DNA from: JAJDOJ01 sp034722015
GTDB lineage: Bacteria; Pseudomonadota; Gammaproteobacteria; JAJDOJ01
Length of the DNA: 64,000 bases
Direction: 5' to 3'
NCBI GenBank assembly: GCA_034722015.1
Contig: JAYENI010000088.1
Span: 1 to 64,000 of the forward strand
Numbering within the stretch: the stretch's first letter is position 1; each line of letters starts with the position of its first letter. Made by a program: the position numbers and the translations under genes. A model generated the notes under the pieces. That model was not told where the DNA came from and searched no databases. It saw only the letters and a program-made list of their open reading frames with translations. This document shows, in pieces, positions 1-8,705 of the stretch.

Positions 1-1
1 A

Positions 2-340
2 GTGGAAATCGAGCCCCCCGTCACGATGACCGAGGCGGCGGTTCGACACGTCATGAACCAGATCGAGAGGCGCGGGTCCGGCATCGGCGTGCGTCTCGGC
101 ATCAAGAAAATGGGTTGCTCGGGTTTCGGGTACCAGGTCGATTTCATCGACGAGGCCGGTGAGGACGACCGGGAGTATCCGGTTACCGAGGGTTTGTCGG
201 TCTACGTCGATCCGCAGGCCTTACCCTACGTAAAGGGCACGCAACTCGACTATGTACGCGAGGGGCTGAACGCCACTTTCAAGTTCATCAACCCCAACGT
301 GCAGGATACCTGCGGATGCGGGGAGAGTTTCAGCGTCTAG
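2..340 (+). CDS. sufA: A-type Fe-S carrier (SufA/IscA/ErpA family)
   Basis: A HesB/IscA-type scaffold or carrier that receives Fe-S clusters and passes them to apoproteins. The family cysteines are visible: one in GCSGFGY near residue 39 and a C-terminal CGC pair in DTCGCGESF. The length of 112 residues is normal for the family. The frame opens with GTG at base 2, so the true start could lie further upstream outside the window. It sits about 105 bp before sufC and is almost certainly part of the same suf operon, which suggests SufA rather than ErpA. The family is certain; the exact subfamily is inferred from context. Confidence 0.88.
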   Translation: MEIEPPVTMTEAAVRHVMNQIERRGSGIGVRLGIKKMGCSGFGYQVDFIDEAGEDDREYPVTEGLSVYVDPQALPYVKGTQLDYVREGLNATFKFINPNVQDTCGCGESFSV

Positions 341-445
341 CGGACGCTGGCAGAGATTCATGGCCGATAAATTTTCGATGACCCGGTTTGTATCATCCGG
401 GGCCCGAAGCAAATGGCGCCGGACAAGTTTGGAGACGACCCAGAA

Positions 446-1198
446 ATGCTGACAATCAAGGACCTTCGGGTCAACGTGGAAGGAAAGGAAATCCTCAAGG
501 GACTCGATCTCGAGGTGAACGCGGGCGAGGTGCACGCGATCATGGGACCGAACGGCTCGGGCAAGAGTACGCTCGCCCACGTTGTGGCCGGACGACCGGG
601 GTACGAGGTGGTCGGAGGCGACGTCACCCTGGACGGAAAGGAGCTGCTGGACAAGGAGCCCGAGAAGCGCGCCTGTGACGGTGTGTTTCTGGCGTTTCAG
701 TACCCCGTCGAGGTGCCGGGCGTCAACAACACCTACTTTCTCAAGACCGCACTCAACGCGATCCGCAAGTCCCGCGGGGAGGACGAACTCGACGCCATGG
801 ATTTCATGCAACTCGCGCGTGACAAGGCGAAACTCGTAAACATGGACGCGGGCCTGCTGAAGCGCTCCGTCAACGAAGGGTTTTCCGGTGGCGAGAAGAA
901 GCGCAACGAAATTTTCCAGATGGCGGTACTCGAGCCAAGACTGGCGATTCTGGACGAGACAGATTCCGGTCTGGACATCGATGCCCTGCGCATTGTTTCC
1001 GAGGGTGTCAACGCCCTGCGCAGGGAGGATCGTGCGATTATTGTCGTGACACACTATCAGCGTCTACTGGACTACATCGTCCCCGACTTCGTTCACGTGC
1101 TGTCCGATGGACGGATCGTCAAGTCCGGAGGCCGCGGCCTGGCGCTCGAACTCGAGGAGCAGGGTTATGGCTGGATCGATGAGGCGGCGAACGCATGA
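446..1198 (+). CDS. sufC: SufC, Fe-S assembly ATPase
   Basis: ABC-type ATPase of the SufBCD scaffold complex, cytosolic. Walker A is GPNGSGKST at residues 34-42, the ABC signature is SGGEKKRNEI, and Walker B reads LAILDETDSGLD, the form typical of SufC rather than of transporters. I chose the ATG at 446 because GGAG lies 11 bases upstream and the protein then begins MLTIKDLRV like other SufC proteins. An upstream in-frame ATG at 413 adds eleven unconserved residues. The stop overlaps the sufD start as ATGA, so the two are translationally coupled. Confidence 0.96.
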   Translation: MLTIKDLRVNVEGKEILKGLDLEVNAGEVHAIMGPNGSGKSTLAHVVAGRPGYEVVGGDVTLDGKELLDKEPEKRACDGVFLAFQYPVEVPGVNNTYFLKTALNAIRKSRGEDELDAMDFMQLARDKAKLVNMDAGLLKRSVNEGFSGGEKKRNEIFQMAVLEPRLAILDETDSGLDIDALRIVSEGVNALRREDRAIIVVTHYQRLLDYIVPDFVHVLSDGRIVKSGGRGLALELEEQGYGWIDEAANA

Positions 1199-2535
1199 GC
1201 GCGGTCATGCCCATGGAAAACCACTACGCGGACAGTTTTGCCTCGATTCGCGGGAACCTTCCGGGCGCAGGGCTGCCATGGCTCGACGATCTGCGGGCCG
1301 CGGCGATGGACCGCTACGCCACGATCGGCCTGCCGACGACGCGTCAGGAAGAGTGGAAATACACCAACGTGCGCGCGATCGCGAAGCATGCATTCCAGCC
1401 GTCCCCCGTGTCCTGTACGGGACTGATGGAGGACGATCTCGGCGACGCGTTGATGGAAGACCTCCAGGCGCATCGTTTTACGTTCCTCAACGGACGATAT
1501 TCTCCCCAGCTCAGCCGGCCCGGGAAACTGCCTAAAGGAGCGGGTGTCTACAGCATGTCCGCGGCACTTGCGGAAATGCCCGAAGCGCTCGAGTCGTTGC
1601 TCGCGCGACAGGCGGATTACAGGGCGAACGGTTTCGCCTCGCTGAATCTGGCGTTTTTTACCGACGGGGCATTTATTCGCCTGGACGAGGGTGTCCGGCT
1701 GGAGCGACCGATTCAACTCGTTTTCCTCACGACGGCGCATGGTGAAACCCTGTCGCACAATTTACGAAACCTCGTCGCCGCCGGTATCGGTTCCAGGGCC
1801 ACCATCATCGAACATTACCTCAGCATCGGCGACCCGGTTTACCTCAACAACGCGGTGACCGAAGCGGTGCTGTCAGCGAACGCCGGGATCGAGCACTATA
1901 AACTCCAGCAGGAAAGTACCAAGGGCTTCCACGTCGCGACCCTGCAGGCGCATCAGGAGCGCGATAGCGAGCTGACATCCCACTCGGTTTCGCTCGGTGC
2001 GAATCTGGCCCGGCACGATATTAATTCCGTACTCGACGCCGAGGGGGCCGAGTGCAGCCTGAACGGCCTCTACATCACCGGTGGGCGGCAGCATGTGGAC
2101 TACCACACCCGGGTCGATCACAAAAAGCCCGAAGGTGTAAGCAAGGAGTATTACAAGGGCGTGCTGTCGGGAAAGTCACGCGCGGTGTTCAACGGCAAGG
2201 TGCATGTGCATCAGGACGCGCAGAAAACGGATGCGGAGCAAAGCAACAGGAACCTGCTTCTGTCCCGGGATGCGGAAGTCGATACCAAGCCCGAACTCGA
2301 GATCTATGCGGACGACGTCAAGTGCAGTCATGGCGCCACCATCGGTCAGCTCGACGAGAACAGCGTTTTCTACCTTCGTTCGCGCGGTATCCCGCAACAC
2401 ATCGCGCGTGGCATGCTGACCTACGGGTTCGCGCATGATGTTGTCGAGCGCATGGGCCTCGAGCCCGTCAGGCGTCTGATCGAGGGAATCCTCGTGAGCA
2501 AGCTTCCACACGTGGAAGCCTCGGGAATCGAATGA
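1195..2535 (+). CDS. sufD: SufD, Fe-S scaffold subunit
   Basis: SufB/SufD-family beta-helix protein, 446 residues, that partners SufB and SufC in cluster assembly. Family features include RQEEWKYTNV near residue 45, then the beta-helix with HQDAQKTDAEQSNRNLLLS and, near the C-terminus, VKCSHGATIG. It is SufD rather than SufB because of its length, the N-terminal helical region and its place between sufC and sufS. It overlaps sufC by four bases and sufS by four bases. Its partner SufB is not in the window. Confidence 0.95.
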   Translation: MSAVMPMENHYADSFASIRGNLPGAGLPWLDDLRAAAMDRYATIGLPTTRQEEWKYTNVRAIAKHAFQPSPVSCTGLMEDDLGDALMEDLQAHRFTFLNGRYSPQLSRPGKLPKGAGVYSMSAALAEMPEALESLLARQADYRANGFASLNLAFFTDGAFIRLDEGVRLERPIQLVFLTTAHGETLSHNLRNLVAAGIGSRATIIEHYLSIGDPVYLNNAVTEAVLSANAGIEHYKLQQESTKGFHVATLQAHQERDSELTSHSVSLGANLARHDINSVLDAEGAECSLNGLYITGGRQHVDYHTRVDHKKPEGVSKEYYKGVLSGKSRAVFNGKVHVHQDAQKTDAEQSNRNLLLSRDAEVDTKPELEIYADDVKCSHGATIGQLDENSVFYLRSRGIPQHIARGMLTYGFAHDVVERMGLEPVRRLIEGILVSKLPHVEASGIE

Positions 2536-3800
2536 TGAGTGTGGTTGCCGAAGTGGTGGAAAGAACGGGATCGGGCGCCGTGTTGGACGTCGAGGCCGTT
2601 CGGCGTGATTTTCCGATTCTGCACCAGCAGGTTCGCGGGGGGGCGCTGGCCTATCTCGACAATGGGGCAACCACGCAAAAGCCGATCCAGGTCATCGATG
2701 CCGTCTCTTCCTACTACTCACGAGACAACGCCAATGTGCATCGCGGCGTGCACGAACTCAGCCGGCGCGCCACCGATGCCTACGAGGGGGCGCGTGAGAC
2801 GGTTCGGGAATTCATCAATGCCGCCGACGCCCGCGAAATCGTCTTCGTCCGCGGCACGACCGAGGCGATCAACCTGGTGGCGCACAGCTACGCACGCCCG
2901 AGGATGAAGCCGGGTGACGAGATTATCGTCACGGAGATGGAACACCACTCGAACATCGTACCCTGGCAGATGGTGGCACAGCAGACCGGGGCGGTGATTC
3001 GGGTTGCGCCCGTGACGGACAGCGGCGAGGTGGACTTTGAGGCGTTCGAGTTCCTGTTCAACGCCCGCACACGCCTGCTCGCGGTCACGCACGTGTCGAA
3101 TGCCCTGGGGACGGTCAATCCGCTGCAGGAGATGATTCGAACGGCACGCAGGCACGATGCCGCGGTGGTGGTCGACGGCGCGCAGGCCGTGGCACACGAC
3201 ACGGTCGACGTCAGGGCACTGGACTGCGATTTCTACGCCTTCTCCGGGCACAAGATGTACGGGCCCACCGGGATCGGCGCTCTGTACGGGAAGCTCGAAT
3301 ATCTGGAGTCCATGGACCCGTATCAGGGTGGCGGCGAGATGATTCTCATGGTCACCTTCGAAAAGGCCACCTACGCAAAGCCGCCGGCGCGATTCGAGGC
3401 AGGGACCCCGAACATCGCCGGGGCCATCGGTATGGCGGCGGCGATCGATTATGTCCGTGGATACGGCCTGAAGACGATTCGCGCCTATGAAAGGGAACTA
3501 CTCGATTACGCCCAGAAGCGTGCCGCGGCCATCGACGGGCTGCGGATCATAGGCACCGCACCGGACAAGGCCGGCATCCTGTCATTCGTCTTCGACGACG
3601 TTCACGCACACGACGTCGGCACCATCATGGACAGTGAGGGACTCGCCATACGGGCGGGGCACCTGTGCGCGATGCCGGTGATGAAACGGTTCGGAATTGC
3701 CGCGACGGCACGGGCGTCGTTCGGAATGTACAACACACGAGAGGAGGTGGATCGCCTGATCAGGGGGATGCACAAGGTGCTGGAGGTCATGGGACGATGA
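2532..3800 (+). CDS. sufS: SufS, type II cysteine desulfurase
   Basis: PLP-dependent desulfurase that supplies persulfide sulfur for cluster assembly. The PLP lysine is K241 in FSGHKMYGP and the catalytic cysteine is C379 in RAGHLCAMP. The HHSN element in MEHHSNIVPW is also present. The 422-residue length is typical, with about 15 extra N-terminal residues compared with the E. coli enzyme. Both ends use ATGA-type overlaps (with sufD and sufU), consistent with tight coupling. Pairing with SufU rather than SufE suggests sulfur is relayed through SufU. Confidence 0.96.
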   Translation: MMSVVAEVVERTGSGAVLDVEAVRRDFPILHQQVRGGALAYLDNGATTQKPIQVIDAVSSYYSRDNANVHRGVHELSRRATDAYEGARETVREFINAADAREIVFVRGTTEAINLVAHSYARPRMKPGDEIIVTEMEHHSNIVPWQMVAQQTGAVIRVAPVTDSGEVDFEAFEFLFNARTRLLAVTHVSNALGTVNPLQEMIRTARRHDAAVVVDGAQAVAHDTVDVRALDCDFYAFSGHKMYGPTGIGALYGKLEYLESMDPYQGGGEMILMVTFEKATYAKPPARFEAGTPNIAGAIGMAAAIDYVRGYGLKTIRAYERELLDYAQKRAAAIDGLRIIGTAPDKAGILSFVFDDVHAHDVGTIMDSEGLAIRAGHLCAMPVMKRFGIAATARASFGMYNTREEVDRLIRGMHKVLEVMGR

Positions 3801-4252
3801 ACGATCTGCGCGAGCTCTACGAGGAAGTGATCCTCGACCACAACCGTAACCCTCGCAATTACCCGAAGAAACCGGGTGACTGCAACCATACAGCACACGG
3901 TTTCAACCCGCTTTGCGGGGATGAGTTCCAGATTCATCTCACCGTGGACGACGGCGTGATCAGGGATGTCGGTTTCGAGGGGGCGGGTTGTGCCATCTCC
4001 ACCGCGTCGGCCTCGCTGATGACCGAGGCCGTCAAGGGCAAACCGGTGGCGGAGGCCGAGGCCCTGTTCGAGGAGGTGCATCGGGTGTTGACGGAAGAGG
4101 AGCAGGTCGGCGATCCGCAGGAGTTGCTCGGAAAACTGACCGTCCTGACCGGAGTCAAGGAGTACCCCATGAGGGTCAAGTGCGCAACGCTGGCCTGGCA
4201 TACGATGCACGCTGCGCTCAACGATAAATCGGATTTGGTGACGACCGAGTAA
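3797..4252 (+). CDS. sufU: SufU, sulfur acceptor / IscU-like protein
   Basis: 151-residue IscU-fold protein that accepts sulfur from SufS. The three conserved cysteines are seen in NPLCGDEF, GAGCAISTASASLM and MRVKCATLAW. The insertion typical of SufU versus IscU lies between the second and third cysteine. The ATG at 3797 overlaps the sufS stop by four bases and gives the normal SufU N-terminus (MNDLRELYEEVILDHNRNP). A longer open frame upstream lies inside sufS and is not used. Confidence 0.95.
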   Translation: MNDLRELYEEVILDHNRNPRNYPKKPGDCNHTAHGFNPLCGDEFQIHLTVDDGVIRDVGFEGAGCAISTASASLMTEAVKGKPVAEAEALFEEVHRVLTEEEQVGDPQELLGKLTVLTGVKEYPMRVKCATLAWHTMHAALNDKSDLVTTE

Positions 4253-4307
4253 CTGGCCGTTATATGGTCTGTTTGCGATGGTCAGTCCCTGAAGAGTGCG
4301 AACCACC

Positions 4308-4676
4308 ATGACTGGAATGAGAAACTGGCTACACAAATCCCGCGACGATGAGTCGGGCGATGCGGTCGACACGACCGCGATCGAGCAGCGAATCGTGGAT
4401 GTGCTGAAGACGATCTTCGACCCGGAGATCCCGGTCAACATCTACGATCTCGGGCTGATCTATGGCATCGACGTCGATGACAAGGGGGCGGTGTCGGTTG
4501 ATATGACGCTGACTTCTCCGGGTTGCCCGGTCGCGCAGACGTTTCCCGGTATGGTCGAGGGATCGATCCGGCAAGTGGAAGGGGTGATGGCGGCGACCGT
4601 CAATCTGGTCTGGGAACCACCATGGCGGATGGATACCCTGTCCGACGAGGTCAAACTGCAACTGGGCCTTTTATAG
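4308..4676 (+). CDS. sufT: SufT, MIP18/DUF59-family Fe-S maturation factor
   Basis: 122-residue DUF59/MIP18-domain protein, an accessory Fe-S maturation factor. The domain is recognisable from DPEIPVNIYDLGLIYGI, then MTLTSPGCPVAQTFP with the conserved cysteine, and VNLVWEPPW. It starts 55 bp after sufU. I chose the ATG at 4308, with GAAGAG about 11 bases upstream; ATG 4317 and GTG 4296 are alternatives. It is the last clearly suf gene before an R1 repeat that begins 30 bp after the stop. Confidence 0.92.
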   Translation: MTGMRNWLHKSRDDESGDAVDTTAIEQRIVDVLKTIFDPEIPVNIYDLGLIYGIDVDDKGAVSVDMTLTSPGCPVAQTFPGMVEGSIRQVEGVMAATVNLVWEPPWRMDTLSDEVKLQLGLL

Positions 4677-4705
4677 ACAACATTCTTTGCTTCCCGACCT
4701 GATGA

Positions 4706-4868
4706 TTAGGCGATTGCCGGAAAATGACATACCAGATCGCGCCGGATTTTCGTTCGTCATCAAGGCGCGACAACAGGCGCATAGTCGAACTATGGAACGG
4801 TTGTCGCAACGCAGAGGACGGATGAAAAGACAAGAAAGATGGTATGTCATTTGACAGAAATCGCCTTA
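4706..4868 (+). repeat. R1 palindromic element, copy A (163 bp)
   Basis: Flanked by TTA on both sides (4706-4708 and 4866-4868). The terminal inverted repeats agree over an outer 8 bp (AGGCGATT) and an inner 12 bp (AAATGACATACC), with six mostly different bases between. The centre is a nested hairpin: GCGACAAC 4767-4774 pairs with GTTGTCGC 4800-4807, enclosing CATAGT-CGA-ACTATG 4780-4794. The element has no transposase. The right end carries TTGACA pointing toward the Rieske gene, plus an ATG at 4839 whose frame runs into that gene. Copies B, C and D share the sequence and orientation. Confidence 0.93.
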
Positions 4869-4889
4869 ACTGGCCCGAAGAGAGTTTCC

Positions 4890-5204
4890 GTGTCTGACTG
4901 GATCGAAGTCGCCCGAACAGAAGATTTTCCGCCCGGTTCCTGGCACGTCGTGGAATACGAGGACATCGTGATCGCCGTGTTCAACGTCAACGGGGATTTC
5001 TACGCCATCGAAGACATATGCACCCACGACGGCGAGACGCTGACCGGCGGCGGCGTCGAGGGCAACGAAGTCATCTGTCCGCGTCACGGCGCGCGTTTCG
5101 ACATCACCACAGGCGAGGCACTGACCGCCCCGGCCTACGAGGACCTGACGACCTTCGAGGTTCGCGTCGTCGACGGGACGGTCCAGGTCAATCCGGAGTC
5201 TTAG
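4890..5204 (+). CDS. Rieske-type ferredoxin
   Basis: 104-residue soluble Rieske [2Fe-2S] protein, resembling the small ferredoxin components of non-haem oxygenases. The ligands form CTH (ICTHDGETL) and CPRH (ICPRHGARF), the standard CxH-x17-CxxH arrangement. No membrane segment is seen, so this is not the bc1 Rieske subunit. The GTG at 4890 is chosen because GAAGAGAG precedes it and the protein then starts MSDWIEVA. A longer frame from ATG 4839 begins inside the R1 repeat. No oxygenase is adjacent; proximity to suf suggests a role in Fe-S or general electron transfer. Its TAG stop lies in the R1 miniature. Confidence 0.9.
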   Translation: MSDWIEVARTEDFPPGSWHVVEYEDIVIAVFNVNGDFYAIEDICTHDGETLTGGGVEGNEVICPRHGARFDITTGEALTAPAYEDLTTFEVRVVDGTVQVNPES

Positions 5205-5227
5205 GCGATTTCTGTCAAATCGCCTTA
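5201..5227. repeat. R1 miniature: 27-bp palindrome
   Basis: TTA, then GGCGATTT, a five-base loop CTGTC, AAATCGCC, then TTA. The left arm and loop match the outer end of the R1 right terminal repeat, now joined directly to its mirror image, so this looks like an extreme internal deletion of R1. It contains the Rieske stop codon (TAG 5202-5204). Transcribed, it would form an 8-bp hairpin at the end of the mRNA, but no T-run follows, so a terminator role is only possible. Confidence 0.8.
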
Positions 5228-5300
5228 GGAAATCTGCTGAGGCGCACAACGAGCGCCACAGTCATCAGGAGTTATGCGTTTCGATCCCGGCGTCCAAACC

Positions 5301-6866
5301 CTAACCCCGGATGAGGTATCCCCTAGCCAGCTGTATATATTCTTCCGTCGATCTGGCCGCCCAGCTCTCGTCACGCCCCAGTTCCTCGGCCACAATTTCC
5401 GCCACCCGGGGCGCGATCCCGATGCTGGCTCGTGCGTCCAGCAGCAGCGCCCGCGTGCGGCGGGCGAGCACGTCTTCCACGCTGCGCGCCATCTCGTGGC
5501 GGGCGGCCCAGACCACCTCGGCGCCGTTGTAGGGCAATTTCGCTGAAAGGGGTTCGGCCAGATCGGGGCGGTCCCGGCAGATCGACCGGATCCCTTCCGC
5601 GTCGCTTCCGTAGAGATCCATGGGGGAGGTCCCCGCCGTTGGTGTGTTCATGCAGCCGTGGATCTTCAGCTCCTGAGTGACACAGGGCCGATGTTCCAGC
5701 AGGGCGACGAGTTGGGCATGGTCGAGGGTGTCTTCGGCCATCTTGCGATAGGTGGTCCACTTGCCTCCCGCAACGGAGACCAGACCGGAGTCCGAGACCA
5801 GGATGGTGTGGTCGCGTGACAGCGCAGCAGTGGATGACCCGTCTCCGGCCTTGACCAGTGGTCGCAGGCCTGCATAGACGCTGAGGACGTCGTCCCGGGT
5901 CGGGGGGCTCTCCAGATACTGCGACGCGTTGTCCAGGATGAAGGCGATTTCCTCCTCCAGGGGCCGCGGCTCGATGTCGATCTCGACCATCGGGGTGTCC
6001 GTGGTGCCGAGTATGACCCGGTCGTGCCAGGGCACCGCGAACAGGATGCGCCCATCGGTGGTGTGCGGCACCATGATTGCTGCATCACCGGGAAGAAACG
6101 TTCGGGGCAGGATCAGGTGAACCCCCTGGCTGGCTGCGATCACGCCCGGCACCGAGGCGTCGTCCATGTGGCGAACCTGATCGGTAAACACGCCGGTGGC
6201 GTTAATAACGCCCTTCGCCCTGAGTTCGAAAGCGGTATCGCTTTCGAGGTCACGTGCCTGCACGCCTCGCACCAGACCGCTGTCCTTCACCAGGCCCTCG
6301 ACACGAAAGCGATTGACGGCCACGCCACCCAGATCGAAGACCGTCTGCGCCAGGTTGACCGCCAGGCGGGAATCGTCGAACTGCCCGTCGTAGTAAATGA
6401 CCCCGCCGGTCAGTCCCTCTTCGTCCAGCGTCGGTATCGCTTCCAGGGTTTCCTCGCGCGAGAGCACGCGCGAGGGTGAGAGTCCGAGCTTGCCCGCCAG
6501 CGTGTCGTAGACCTTCATGCCAATGCCGTAGAACGGGCCTTCCCACCAGCTGTAGTTGGGGATGATGAATGCCTGATGCCGAACGAGGTGGCTGGCGTTG
6601 CCGCTCAACAGCCCGCGTTCCCTCAGTGCCTCCAGCACCAGCGAGATATTGCCCTGACGGAGATAACGCACCCCCCCGTGGACGAGCTTGGTGCTGCGGC
6701 TCGAAGTCCCCTTGGCAAAGTCGAACTGTTCCAGCAACGCGACGCGATAGCCCCGTGCCGCGGCGTCGACCGCACAGCCCAGCCCCGTGGCGCCGCCGCC
6801 GATGACGACAAAGTCCCAGTCCTCTGCCGGGTTGGACAGCCGTTCCACCGCAGACTCGCGCTTCAT
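5301..6866 (-). CDS. glpD: Aerobic glycerol-3-phosphate dehydrogenase
   Basis: FAD-dependent, membrane-associated enzyme that oxidises glycerol-3-phosphate to dihydroxyacetone phosphate and feeds quinone. The dinucleotide-binding motif VIGGGATGLG is at residues 21-30, followed by family segments GTSSRSTKLVHGGVRYL and VHLILPRTFLPG. The 521-residue length fits. The start is taken at 6866 because ATGA overlaps the glpK stop; a longer frame runs back into glpK. With glpK it completes conversion of glycerol to a glycolytic intermediate. No glpF or glpR is nearby. Confidence 0.95.
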   Translation of the reverse strand: MKRESAVERLSNPAEDWDFVVIGGGATGLGCAVDAAARGYRVALLEQFDFAKGTSSRSTKLVHGGVRYLRQGNISLVLEALRERGLLSGNASHLVRHQAFIIPNYSWWEGPFYGIGMKVYDTLAGKLGLSPSRVLSREETLEAIPTLDEEGLTGGVIYYDGQFDDSRLAVNLAQTVFDLGGVAVNRFRVEGLVKDSGLVRGVQARDLESDTAFELRAKGVINATGVFTDQVRHMDDASVPGVIAASQGVHLILPRTFLPGDAAIMVPHTTDGRILFAVPWHDRVILGTTDTPMVEIDIEPRPLEEEIAFILDNASQYLESPPTRDDVLSVYAGLRPLVKAGDGSSTAALSRDHTILVSDSGLVSVAGGKWTTYRKMAEDTLDHAQLVALLEHRPCVTQELKIHGCMNTPTAGTSPMDLYGSDAEGIRSICRDRPDLAEPLSAKLPYNGAEVVWAARHEMARSVEDVLARRTRALLLDARASIGIAPRVAEIVAEELGRDESWAARSTEEYIQLARGYLIRG

Positions 6867-8362
6867 GCGTCGCTGCCCTCCCGGGAATCGATCCAGTGCC
6901 GGGAACGTTCCAGGGCGCGCGACCACTGTCGTTGCATCCGCTTCCTCAGGTCGTCTTCCATCTTTGGCTCGAAACGGCGTTCGCTTTGCCAGACGTCATT
7001 GAGTTCCTTCCGGTCGCGCCAGACCCCGGTGGCCAGCCCGGCCAGGCAGGCGGCACCGAAGGCCGTGGTCTCGATCATCTTCGGACGGACCACGGGGACG
7101 TTGAGGAGGTCCGCCTGGATCTGTAACAGGAGGTCGTTCTGTGACGCACCGCCGTCAACCCGTAACTCATCGAGCGTGATGCCCGAGTCCCGGTTCATCA
7201 CCTCGAGCAGGTCGCCCACCTGGAACGCGATGGACTCCAGTCCCGCGCGGGCAATATGGGCGGCCGTCGTTCCCCGGGTGATACCCAGCATGGCGCCGCG
7301 GGCGTACGGGTCCCAGTGGGGTGCTCCGAGACCGGTGAAGGCGGGAACCAGCACCACGCCGCCGCTGTCTTCCACGCTTGCGGCCAGGCGCTCGCTCTCT
7401 CCCGCCGAGCCGATGATGCCGAGACCGTCACGAAGCCATTGCACGACCGCGCCGCCGACGAAGACACTCCCCTCCAGGGCGTACTCCGTATGCCCACCGA
7501 TTTGCCAGGCGATGGTGGTCAGCAGGTTGTGCCGGGACACCGCGGGGGTGTCACCTGTATTCATCAACAGGAAGCAGCCGGTGCCGTAGGTGTTCTTCGC
7601 CATGCCCGGTTCGAAGCAGGTCTGTCCGAAGAGCGCCGCCTGCTGGTCGCCCGCCATCCCCGCAATGGGAATGTTGCCCAACTCCGGGCTCTCCCCGTAG
7701 ACCTCGCTGCAACTGCGCACCTCGGGGAGCAGGTCCCGGGGGATGTCGAGGACAGCAAGCAGGTCATCGTCCCACTCACCCGTGTGGATATTGAACAACA
7801 ATGTCCTGCTGGCGTTACTTGCGTCGGTGACGTGTACCCTGCCGCCGGTCAGGTTCCAGACGAGCCAGCAGTCCACGGTACCGAAGGCGAGTTCACCGCG
7901 TTCGGCGCGGCGACGGACATCTGCGACGTTGTCCAGGATCCAGCGTATCTTGGTACCGGCCAGGTAGGGATCGAGCAACAAGCCGGTCTTTTCGCGGATC
8001 GTGTCCTCGTGGCCCTCGGCGCGCAGCTGGTCACAGAGGTTCGCCGTGCGCCTGTCCTGCCATACGATGGCGTTGTAGACCGGTTCCCCGGTGCGCCGGT
8101 CCCAGACGACGGTGGTCTCGCGCTGGTTGCTGATGCCCATCCCGCGGATGCGGGACGAATCGCCGTCCATCCGCCCGAGGACTGCCAGGGCGACCTCGCG
8201 CTGGGAATTCCATATGTCACGGGGGTCATGCTCCACCCATCCCGGTCTGGGAAAATGTTGCGGGAACTCCTTCTGTTCAAGGTCCATGATGGGACCCTGC
8301 GGGTCAAACAGGATGGCGCGGGAACTCGTGGTGCCCTGGTCCAATGCAAGTACGCAGTCCAT
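6863..8362 (-). CDS. glpK: Glycerol kinase
   Basis: FGGY-family kinase that phosphorylates glycerol to glycerol-3-phosphate. The N-terminal phosphate-binding motif ALDQGTTSSRAI is present, as are GWVEHDPRDIW, NQRETTVVWDR and the C-terminal ATP-site region DELRVDGGASQNDLL. The length of 499 residues is standard. It is first in a two-gene operon with glpD, which overlaps by four bases. Confidence 0.96.
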   Translation of the reverse strand: MDCVLALDQGTTSSRAILFDPQGPIMDLEQKEFPQHFPRPGWVEHDPRDIWNSQREVALAVLGRMDGDSSRIRGMGISNQRETTVVWDRRTGEPVYNAIVWQDRRTANLCDQLRAEGHEDTIREKTGLLLDPYLAGTKIRWILDNVADVRRRAERGELAFGTVDCWLVWNLTGGRVHVTDASNASRTLLFNIHTGEWDDDLLAVLDIPRDLLPEVRSCSEVYGESPELGNIPIAGMAGDQQAALFGQTCFEPGMAKNTYGTGCFLLMNTGDTPAVSRHNLLTTIAWQIGGHTEYALEGSVFVGGAVVQWLRDGLGIIGSAGESERLAASVEDSGGVVLVPAFTGLGAPHWDPYARGAMLGITRGTTAAHIARAGLESIAFQVGDLLEVMNRDSGITLDELRVDGGASQNDLLLQIQADLLNVPVVRPKMIETTAFGAACLAGLATGVWRDRKELNDVWQSERRFEPKMEDDLRKRMQRQWSRALERSRHWIDSREGSDA

Positions 8363-8705
8363 CGAGGTCTCCCGGAAACGCGTCGTCGTTCTGAATGCGG
8401 GTCATCATACAGCGGCCCGTGGACGGGTGGTAACATTCGGAACTGGCGCCGGACGAGGCATCGGTCTCGACACCGCACGCGTATCACTCGTGGCGGTACG
8501 AGTGGTTCCGGGAGGCTGAATCCGGTCGTGGCGGGTACTCGCTGGTGCAAGAAGACGGAAGATCCCGCGAGTCATGGCGGGGCGTCCGTCACGAAGTCGA
8601 GCGGTAACGGCTGACCGGGGAGTGCTCTACTTTTTTGGGTCTTCACCGGCTTTGGTCAATGCTTTCTGAATCTCGCACTGAAGGATTTCGGATTCGGCTT
8701 ACGGA
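8363..8705. other. Divergent intergenic region, glpK / hybrid kinase
   Basis: 343 bp between two divergently transcribed genes, so it must hold both promoters. I see no convincing sigma-70 pair, operator dyad or RNA gene. Open frames that cross it in both directions have unconserved, arginine-rich translations and look like GC-driven artefacts. A weak ribosome site (TTACGGA) precedes the kinase ATG. Confidence 0.5.

Noticed and set aside
7256..8614. 452-codon plus-strand frame opposite glpK
   Set aside because: It shadows the highly conserved glpK on the other strand, and its product has no recognisable features.
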